Below are positions 23,333 to 30,597 of a stretch of DNA of 64,000 nucleotides, in pieces. The position numbers and the translations under genes are program-made. The stretch is from Marchantia polymorpha subsp. ruderalis (taxonomy: Eukaryota; Streptophyta; Marchantiopsida; Marchantiales; Marchantiaceae), in contig AP031352.1 of NCBI GenBank assembly GCA_037833965.1, forward strand, positions 1,778,501-1,842,500. The letters are read 5' to 3'. The notes beneath the pieces are model-generated. The model searched no databases. It had not been told where the DNA came from and worked only from the letters and a program-made list of their open reading frames with translations. How positions within the stretch are numbered: the first letter of the stretch is position 1; the number at the start of each line of letters is the position of its first letter.

Positions 23333-26300
23333 CTACACGCCCGCACGGAACCACGCTACACTACACTCCGCGGAACCTGTACTACGTCTCCTGCGCGGCC
23401 GACTGCCGCGCACTAGTTCCCTACCCTGCCACTCTTCCGCTCGACTACGCAGTCCCAACCGCTGCAACGCCGCGGACACCTCCCCCTCGAGGGCGGACAT
23501 GGTATCCTGTGCCTTCGACAGGAAGGCCTCGAGCTTCTTTGCTACCTTCCGCCGACTCCTACTGTCGCCTGACAACAACCCGGCTGCGCGCAATTCAAAC
23601 TCACGCAGTGTGAGTTTCTCCTGCGCCTTCACTTCCCAGTGGGCGTAGCCCTTGAGACAGTGGGCGACTCGCCTCGCCGTCTCCACCTTCGTGCGATCCG
23701 CCTCCTTCCTGCGATCCTCTTCAATCGTCACTAATTGCGATTCGGCTTCAGCACGTTGCGCCCTCAATTCGCCACACTCTGACTGTAACCTGCGGATTAA
23801 CTCTTCATCCGCCTGCCGTGCGAGCTGACATTGTTCCAACAACCGCGTCTGTCGCACGAGCTCCTCTGACAAAATCCGATTCTGGGCCTGCTCGGAGTTG
23901 AGTGCTTCCTTGACCTTCACCTGCTCCTTGGTGAGCTCGCCCAGTTTCTCATCCTTCATCTTCTCGGAGTGCTTGTAGAACTTCTGATTAAGCTTGTACT
24001 GTCCCCACAAGCACTCATGCTTCTCCCTCAAGTCCCTCAACTCCTGGTCCACTCTAGCTAATAGCTTGCTGGTGTGGACTTTAGTGCGAGTCCTCCTGCG
24101 CACTAACTCGATGTAAGATCCCGGCTGGAGTGGGTCGGCGTATTTATCGACCTTGCGATCCAAGTACCGCAGCAACGGAATCACCTGCTCAGAGAGCGCC
24201 GCCGCCGGCGCTCCAACAATTTCCTCCTCCTCCTCCTCGGTGTCTTCTGCTCCTGACATTTCTTCCGTGGAGCCTCCGTCGTCATCATCCGAGTGGAGAA
24301 TTTCAGTCGCCATTGATTGCGTTGGCGACTGCCCCGAGTGGGGCTGCACGTCGTCGACGTGTGCTGCCTGCGAAGGCACGGCTGCAGCCTCGCTGCTCGT
24401 CGCCAAAATGTCTAAGGCGGAAGGCGAATGTATCCGAGCGGCATCCCCGTCGCTCGCTTGTTGATTGCCTACCGCGTTCTCTCTGTCGCTGTCGTCCGTC
24501 GCCGAAGGCGTTTGAGCGGAGGGTGGCTGCGCGGGGTCGGATTGCGCATCGCGCATCGAGATTTCATCCCGCGGACAGTCACTCCGCTCCTCCGTCTGCT
24601 GCTCCCTCGATCGGTCCGTGGGGGCTGTGCCCTGCCCGTGCGCAGGCGCATTTGCCGGCGCCTTGTCCGCTGCAGGCGTAGCGCCGCGGACATCTATCGC
24701 CGAAGGCGACATGGCCGGGGGCCGCACGCCCGATGTTCCTTGGCCTATAGGCCCTACCGACGAAGGCGCATCTATCGGCGGACTTCCCGCCGATGGTGCG
24801 GCCTCCGCACGCTCTCTGCTCGTATCTCCTCGGCTCGAAGGCCCTGGCGCCGAAGGCGCGAATTGCGGCGCGTGGTGCGCCGGAGGGTCTGGCCCCGAGG
24901 GCCGGTGTCTCGTAGGCGGTTCTTCCGCCGGCTCCTTCCCCTTCCTACGTTGGAACGGGGGTGACTCTTGCCTGTGCACAGGCGGCACGTGCGGAGGTGT
25001 TCTGTGCACAGGCGACCTGTGCACAGGTGAGCGCCTGTGCACAGGCGGACTGCTCCTTCCCACGCGTAAGCGTAGATCCACGTCCACTTGTGTTCGCCGG
25101 TCCGCGGAGGCTCGTCCGTCCGCGGAGGTTCGCCTGTGCGCAAACGGAACCTCTGTCCGCATCGCACGTGGTAACTCCGGAGGCCCTTGGCCCGTAGGCG
25201 GCCTCTCTCCCGACGAGGTTGCAGCGTGGCCCGTCTCTCGTGCGGTCGTCCGCGCTTCCTCTCGCCTCTCTGGCGACGCACTCCCTATCTCCGTCGCAAT
25301 CGTCGCCGTGTCTGCACTGTCAGCTGGCAACACCAGTCTGCGTGCCTTTTGCTTCGGCCGGCTGTATGGCTCGCACAGCGGCCGCGGTCGAATGGGAGCA
25401 GAGAGTTCTTGATGCTGCTCCTCTTCGGACTCTTCCCTCCATCGCCGCTTCCGCGGCACTCGCGCTGCAGGAGTGTGTCGCCCTTCGTCCCTCCGTCTTG
25501 ATGGGGTAGAAGTCGGTGACTCCTCTGCGTCAGTATCGACCTCGTTCTCCCGCACATACTTCCCGGGATGGTCGATGGACAATGGCGGAAAATGTTCAAG
25601 CTCTGCCGCTGTCAAACAATTCCGCTGTCGATAAAAATTGATGAGGAAAGGAGAAAGATGGTTTAGAGTTCCCCCCTTCTCCTCAAACGCGTGCTGTCGC
25701 ATCACCCTGTGCAGGATGCTCGCCCAGTGAATTGGAGTTCCCTCGATGACGCACTCCACAAAAGAGACCTGCCACAATGTGATGTAGCAGGCGCGGTGCG
25801 GCTGCAGTAATTGCATCAGCGCCGCGGACAGAGTCCGGCGAAATCGATCTTTGTAATCACGGGTCCTGTACCCATTCTTGGTAGACCTCCCGGTCTTGAA
25901 CAGCTCCACAAATTGCGCCTCTTCTTGCTTGATCACCTTGATGCTCTCGCTGTCGAAAAGGAGATGCCCTGGCATGCCAGCACATCTTCCCAACGCCTGC
26001 GCCCAATCTTGGACTGTCCACCGGTCAACATGCGGACGCAATCCGCGCGAGGGTGGTCCCTGTGGCTCTAGCCACTCGCGCACCATATTCGCGCAGATGT
26101 AATTCCATCCCCATAGCAAGAAATCGAGCTTTCTTGCTATCAAGCGCTCTTCGAAAGCGCGCAGCCCGTTCTGCGGCAGGCGAAGTGGCACCATCCGCAA
26201 TCTGCTCGGTCTCGTCATTGCGTTCCTGGGGTTCGCTCGCCCGCTCATTCTACTTCCGCACTGTCCGCGTTTCTTTCTCTCTCGGCAAACTCTAATCGCT

Positions 26301-26470
26301 CTCAATTCCAAATCACGCGCACTCACTTCTCCCTCAATCAACAAGAAATCTCCTGTGCGACGACGACGAGAATGGTCCGCAGCCAGCAGATGGATGCGCG
26401 CAGCGCGCACAAGAGATTGGAATCGCGAATTCAAGAATGGGACGCTCTCCGCCGCCCGGTCGAAGGTCAT
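23333..26470 (-). CDS. Family A U3-encoded coiled-coil protein (3' LTR copy)
   Basis: 1045 residues, ATG at 26470. Residues about 85-300 form a conserved, probably helical domain (LRAFEERLIARKLDFLLWGW, VDRWTVQDWAQALGRCAG, TLNHLSPFLINFYRQRNCL). About 310-725 is a disordered Pro/Ser/Ala/Arg linker built from short repeats (PSA, VHRSP). A run of Asp and Glu follows (about 727-752), then LLRYLDRKVDKYADP, a long coiled coil (about 795-995), an RPRRRRSTG basic stretch and the tail GSAECSVAWFRAGV. No signal peptide or membrane segment is seen. It stands where Athila/Tat elements carry extra ORFs, yet lies beyond the PPT, inside U3. Function unknown; a structural, RNA-binding or integration-related role is only a guess. 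Confidence 0.85.
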   Translation of the reverse strand: MTFDRAAESVPFLNSRFQSLVRAARIHLLAADHSRRRRTGDFLLIEGEVSARDLELRAIRVCRERKKRGQCGSRMSGRANPRNAMTRPSRLRMVPLRLPQNGLRAFEERLIARKLDFLLWGWNYICANMVREWLEPQGPPSRGLRPHVDRWTVQDWAQALGRCAGMPGHLLFDSESIKVIKQEEAQFVELFKTGRSTKNGYRTRDYKDRFRRTLSAALMQLLQPHRACYITLWQVSFVECVIEGTPIHWASILHRVMRQHAFEEKGGTLNHLSPFLINFYRQRNCLTAAELEHFPPLSIDHPGKYVRENEVDTDAEESPTSTPSRRRDEGRHTPAARVPRKRRWREESEEEQHQELSAPIRPRPLCEPYSRPKQKARRLVLPADSADTATIATEIGSASPERREEARTTARETGHAATSSGERPPTGQGPPELPRAMRTEVPFAHRRTSADGRASADRRTQVDVDLRLRVGRSSPPVHRRSPVHRSPVHRTPPHVPPVHRQESPPFQRRKGKEPAEEPPTRHRPSGPDPPAHHAPQFAPSAPGPSSRGDTSRERAEAAPSAGSPPIDAPSSVGPIGQGTSGVRPPAMSPSAIDVRGATPAADKAPANAPAHGQGTAPTDRSREQQTEERSDCPRDEISMRDAQSDPAQPPSAQTPSATDDSDRENAVGNQQASDGDAARIHSPSALDILATSSEAAAVPSQAAHVDDVQPHSGQSPTQSMATEILHSDDDDGGSTEEMSGAEDTEEEEEEIVGAPAAALSEQVIPLLRYLDRKVDKYADPLQPGSYIELVRRRTRTKVHTSKLLARVDQELRDLREKHECLWGQYKLNQKFYKHSEKMKDEKLGELTKEQVKVKEALNSEQAQNRILSEELVRQTRLLEQCQLARQADEELIRRLQSECGELRAQRAEAESQLVTIEEDRRKEADRTKVETARRVAHCLKGYAHWEVKAQEKLTLREFELRAAGLLSGDSRSRRKVAKKLEAFLSKAQDTMSALEGEVSAALQRLGLRSRAEEWQGRELVRGSRPRRRRSTGSAECSVAWFRAGV

Positions 26471-27716
26471 GGTCGGCTCTTGGTCGTGAAGAACGTCTCA
26501 CTTGATGGCCGCGCCGGCTGTACGCTGGAACGGTCTTCGCTCTCACGCGCGGCTTCACGCTCCGCCGTCGTCGATTAAACTCTCACGCTCGAATTGGCGG
26601 ATTTGAACTCCGCGAGCGTGTCACCCTCCGGACATGGGGGCGTAGCGCCGAAGGCGAGTTTTCCGCCTTGCGCGGTACACTTGTTCGTACCGCCCCTCGG
26701 CCAATCTCCTTCTGCCTTGACGCGTGCGTCCGCATGTCGGACAAAAATTCAACTCCTGCCTGTGCGCAGGCAGGGGCCTCGGCGGATCCTCCGCCGGTGC
26801 GGAACTTGAACATCCTCCTGTGCACAGGCGTTCGCCTGTGCGCAGGCGAATTCCGTCCGCGGCGCTGCGCTGGCGCGGAAGGCGTTGACCGTGGTCAGCC
26901 GTCTCCGTCCAGTCTGTCCGTTCCTTGTCTCTCCGTTGGCGCTTCCGCCGCCGCAACTCCGTCCGTCCAAGAGCGCATCCACCCGTGCCGTCCGCACGGT
27001 CCGTACCGATGGGATTACTCTGGCGGCTCTTCCGACGTACGCTGCGCTGCGCTGGCGCGGAAGGCGCCGTACACTTTCTACCTCACAAGGCGCATTTCTA
27101 GGGCCCAAGGCGGATTTTCCGCCGACGCCGAAGTGCCTATGCGCAGGCGAACGCCTGTGCGTAGGCGAACTTCGCGCCTTCCCTAACCCTACTACGCCTG
27201 TGCACAGGCGAACGCCTTCGCCCGTGCATAGGACAAAACTTGAATCCCCCTTCCGCGTAGGTGGAATTCGCGCCGGTTGCGAACTCCTTCCGCCGTAGGC
27301 GACCGCCTCCGTTTCTTCCAGTAGCGATAACTCCCTAAGTCCTCGTCCGTTCCAAGCGTTCTTGGGCTCGTTAGAATCAGCGCGTCGAGCTCTTTCCAAC
27401 GGGACCCTAACTTGGTCAAGGCGCCCGAGGGTTGACCTAGTTACGGGGGTTTCCCTACAGCCGCGGACGCAACCTCCGAAGGCGGGTTTTGCGCCTTGCG
27501 CCGTAGAGATCCTAATTGCGGAGCTCGCAGGGAGGGTGGTGCCTGTCCTTGCTGCGGCACCCCAAATCCCAGATTCTACAAGATCCCTCGAGAATCCCCG
27601 CGACCTTCCGGATTCACTCTGTTTTGATGTACCGAAGGCTATTTACAATGCTTCCATGGTACAGTTTTCCAAAAATGTTTTAATTTCCTCAAAATTGCCA
27701 AAAGTGGGGTACCACA

Positions 27717-27729
27717 TGCCCCCCTCCTC
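27717..27729 (-). promoter_or_regulatory. Polypurine tract of A element
   Basis: GAGGAGGGGGCA on the minus strand directly before the U3 start TGTGGTACC. It primes plus-strand DNA synthesis in this class. It lies 24 bases after the pol stop, so no room remains for an internal third ORF. Confidence 0.88.
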
Positions 27730-27753
27730 AATTGTGAGCGCCCACGCGAACAC

Positions 27754-30594
27754 TCACATGTGGTATTTCTTCAACCGCCACCCGTTGACTCGGGTGCCTA
27801 ACAAATCGCCGGCCAGGTCCGCAAGTTGGATGGATCCATTCGGGAAGACTTCGACAACCCTGTAAGGTCCCATCCACCTTAGGTGCAGTTTGCCTGGGAA
27901 TCTGGCATGCCTGCTGTCGTAGAGCAATGCCAAATCACCTGCCTGCAGGAGTACCGGTTTGATCTTTTTATCGTATCTCTCCTTTCGGCGGAGCTGGATT
28001 TTCCTGGTGCGATCTTCGGCGTCTCGTCTCCTCTCATCCAGCAGCATGACCTCCTGTAACCTGTAGAGCTGACTCTCCTCTGCGCCCATCCTCTGCAAAT
28101 CCAACGTTCGTTGGGTGGGTACTTCAAATTCGATCGGGAGGATCGGGTGTTGCCCATACACCAGAAAGTATGGTGTCTGTTTGGTCGTGATCTTCTCAGC
28201 TGTGCGGTACGCCCATAGAGCGGCTGCTAGCTTCGTATCCCAGTCGTGAGCGTGATTCACCGTGACCTTGAGTAGTATTTTACACAGCAGACCATTGGAC
28301 TTCTCCGTCAGTCCATTTGCCTTGGGATTGTATGGAGTAGTCTTCCGGTGCTTGATGTGGAAATACCGTGTCAGATCTTCGATGATCTGATTCAGAAAAT
28401 GCGTGCCCCGGTCGCTGACTAGCTCTAAGGGACATCCGTAGCGTGTGATGATCGACTCAAACAAGAATGCGGCGACTGTGGCAGCATCATCCCTTCTGGT
28501 GGCTCTGGCCTCTACCATTTTGGTGGCGTAGTCCGTTGCTACCAGAATGTAGCGCCTTCGTGTACTTCTAGTCACTGGTTGTATCGGCCCTACAAAGTCA
28601 ATACCCCACTTTTCGAAAGGTGCTAGAGGCATGATGGGAGTCAGGGGCCAACGTGTTGTAGGCGTCGGTCTCCCCGTCCTCTGGCAACTGTCGCACTTGC
28701 GGATGTAATCGAGAACATCCTTAAACATGGTCGGCCACCAATATCCCGCATTTAGGATCTTTGTGACCGTGTTCCTGGTGGCATAGTGTCCACCCGCCTC
28801 CTCTGTGTGCATCGCACTCACTATTCTTGGTACTTCTGATTCCTCCAGGCATCTGCATAAGCGCTCATCCGCCATCTTCTTGAACAAAACCCCCTGCTGG
28901 AGTTGGTACGGGCCTGCCTTATGAATAAAGACAGTTCGCTGTTCCAAATCCATGCCCTCGGGGCACTGGAGGGTTAGCAGATATCGATACAGGTCGGCAT
29001 AGCGGGACTCATGTCCTGCAGACAACTGAAATAACTCTTCATCTGGAAAATCGTCCACCAATTCCTCCTCTGTCGGCTGTGTCCATAATCGGGACAAGTA
29101 ATCCGCATTTTCGTGGTGCACCCCTTTCCTGGTCTGGACCGTGTAGGTGAACTCTTGTAGTAATAACACCCACCTGGCGATTCGACCGGATAGGTCGGCT
29201 TTCTTGACTAGGTGTTGCAATGCGTAGTGGTCCACATGGAACACAAACTCGTAGCAGATTAGGTAGTGACGGAACTTTTTACAGGAGTACACCATCCCCA
29301 ACGCTTCTCTCTCCGTCGTGGTGTACTTCCGCTCTGCTAGAGACAGCTGTCGGCTCGCGAAGTAGATCGGGTAGTCCTTTTTGTTGTCATCCTTTTGACT
29401 CAGTACTACACCGATGGCGAATGCCGATGTGTCAACGTAAACATGGAATGGTCGATTCCAGTCTGGACTCCTTAGTACGGGAGCAGTCGTGAGTTTCGCT
29501 TTCAGAGCTTCAAATGCTGTCTGCTGGTTCGCACCCCAAGCATAGGGCTCGTCCTTCTTCAACAACTTGGTCAGGTCCGCCGCTAGTATTGCATACATGT
29601 GTATGAATCTTCGGTAGTAGCCCACATGACCCAGGAATGCTCGCAGCTCTCTTAGATTCGTGGGTGGCTCAAGCTCGAGTATAACCTTGACCTTCTCGAT
29701 GTCCACCGCAATGCCTTCTGCCGAGACCCGATGACCCAATAAGATCCCACTAGTCATAAAGAAAAAGCACTTCTCGGGATGCAGTGATAAACTGCTCTCT
29801 CTACATTTATCGAAGGTCTGCTTCAAGTGACTTAGGTGTTCAGACCGCTTTCCAAAGACACAGAAGTCATCTATGAATATCTCCAGGAACTTCCTCAGTT
29901 GTTCCTGAAAGATATTGGTCATCATCCGTTGAAAGGTGGCAGGCGCGTTGCACAGACCGAAGGGCATCTTGTGGTATGCGTAAGTTCCCCAGTCGGTTGT
30001 GAACGTAGTTTTATCCTTGTCCTGTTCACGGATAGACACCTGATTGTAACCTGAGAACCCATCCAGGAAGCTATAACATTCATGTCCTGCGACATGGTCT
30101 AGAATGGCATCCGTGAATGGTAACGGGTGATGATCCTTGCGTGTTGCTGCATTCAACTTCCGGAAATCCTGACACACTCGTATCTTACCCGTCAACTTCT
30201 TGGGTACGATAACAATCGGCGACACCCACTCACTGCTGAGCACAGGATAAATAATACCAGCACTCAAGTACTTATCTATCTCCTCTTTCACTAGCAAGGA
30301 GTATTTTGGGTTGAGGCGATACTGGCGCTGTCGTATGGGTACCGAGTCGTCCAGTAAATCGATACGGTGTTCCCCATACCGTGCAGGTATCCCCTTCATG
30401 TCTTCGATCTTCCAGGCGAAGACGTCGACATAATGGCTAAGGAGTGCCTGTACTTTCCTTAGCTCGTCTCCTCTCACTGCGCTTGATACCTTCAAGCACT
30501 TGCCGGGACTGAGTTGTACTTCGCGACAGTCACTAGGGTCGACAATGCCCTCAGTGTGACTCGTCTCACTCCTTCCCAGTCCCACAGTTAATTG
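27754..30594 (-). CDS. pol: pol: reverse transcriptase, RNase H, integrase
   Basis: About 946 codons after the gag UAG and in the same frame, with no ATG at the start; expression is most likely by readthrough. In order: RT with KIRVCQDFRKLNAATRKDH, LDGFSGYNQ, PFGLCNAPATFQR and the catalytic FIDD (EIFIDDFCVFG); RNase H with VYVDTSAFAIG and the downstream VDHYALQHL; integrase with the zinc-binding H-H-C-C (HTEEAGGHYATRN ... CDSCQR) and catalytic Asp in GIDFVGPI, Asp in DRGTHF, Glu in NGLTEKSNG. The C-terminus holds RWMGPYRVVEVFPNG and VNGWRLKKYHM, with no chromodomain. All catalytic residues are present. It makes cDNA and integrates it. Confidence 0.95.
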   Translation of the reverse strand, partial: QLTVGLGRSETSHTEGIVDPSDCREVQLSPGKCLKVSSAVRGDELRKVQALLSHYVDVFAWKIEDMKGIPARYGEHRIDLLDDSVPIRQRQYRLNPKYSLLVKEEIDKYLSAGIIYPVLSSEWVSPIVIVPKKLTGKIRVCQDFRKLNAATRKDHHPLPFTDAILDHVAGHECYSFLDGFSGYNQVSIREQDKDKTTFTTDWGTYAYHKMPFGLCNAPATFQRMMTNIFQEQLRKFLEIFIDDFCVFGKRSEHLSHLKQTFDKCRESSLSLHPEKCFFFMTSGILLGHRVSAEGIAVDIEKVKVILELEPPTNLRELRAFLGHVGYYRRFIHMYAILAADLTKLLKKDEPYAWGANQQTAFEALKAKLTTAPVLRSPDWNRPFHVYVDTSAFAIGVVLSQKDDNKKDYPIYFASRQLSLAERKYTTTEREALGMVYSCKKFRHYLICYEFVFHVDHYALQHLVKKADLSGRIARWVLLLQEFTYTVQTRKGVHHENADYLSRLWTQPTEEELVDDFPDEELFQLSAGHESRYADLYRYLLTLQCPEGMDLEQRTVFIHKAGPYQLQQGVLFKKMADERLCRCLEESEVPRIVSAMHTEEAGGHYATRNTVTKILNAGYWWPTMFKDVLDYIRKCDSCQRTGRPTPTTRWPLTPIMPLAPFEKWGIDFVGPIQPVTRSTRRRYILVATDYATKMVEARATRRDDAATVAAFLFESIITRYGCPLELVSDRGTHFLNQIIEDLTRYFHIKHRKTTPYNPKANGLTEKSNGLLCKILLKVTVNHAHDWDTKLAAALWAYRTAEKITTKQTPYFLVYGQHPILPIEFEVPTQRTLDLQRMGAEESQLYRLQEVMLLDERRRDAEDRTRKIQLRRKERYDKKIKPVLLQAGDLALLYDSRHARFPGKLHLRWMGPYRVVEVFPNGSIQLADLAGDLLGTRVNGWRLKKYHM

Positions 30595-30597
30595 CTA
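30589..30597 (-). promoter_or_regulatory. Stop-codon readthrough signal between gag and pol (A)
   Basis: UAG CAA UUA on the sense strand. Gag-PR ends at the UAG (30597-30595) and pol continues in the same frame. The six bases after the stop fit CAR-YYA, the known tobamovirus-type readthrough context. Confidence 0.8.

Larger units (their letters stand above)
22324..27716 (-). repeat. 3' LTR of the full A element (5393 bp)
   Basis: Bounded by the target duplication at 22323 and by the PPT at 27717. Running leftwards: U3 start TGTGGTACCCC, conserved U3 block (about 27345-27420), U3 ORF (26470-23333), TATA (23298-23290), R/U5 with a short CA microsatellite (22523-22541), and the end GGGTTATTACA. 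The sequence matches 33513-38890 base for base, apart from a few substitutions and 15 bases. Confidence 0.95.

Noticed and set aside
24956..25060. CRISPR-like array of CCTGTGCACAGGCG units
   Set aside because: Units are unevenly spaced, vary in the centre and lie in a coding linker of a plant retrotransposon; there are no spacers or cas genes.
24130..25412. Plus-strand ORFs of 100-264 codons opposite the U3 ORF, repeated at 35319-36586
   Set aside because: Antisense shadows of a GC-rich coding region with in-frame palindromic repeats. They are not kept in the B family.
23333..26470. U3 ORF as a retroviral-type envelope
   Set aside because: No signal peptide, transmembrane helix or furin-like site is seen; the long coiled coil and disordered linker do not fit.
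27754..27900. A chromodomain at the integrase C-terminus
   Set aside because: Pol ends soon after the GPY-like region with VNGWRLKKYHM; no chromodomain residues follow.
30583..30585. An independent start codon for pol
   Set aside because: The codon is GTG three codons after the gag UAG and in the same frame; readthrough explains expression better.
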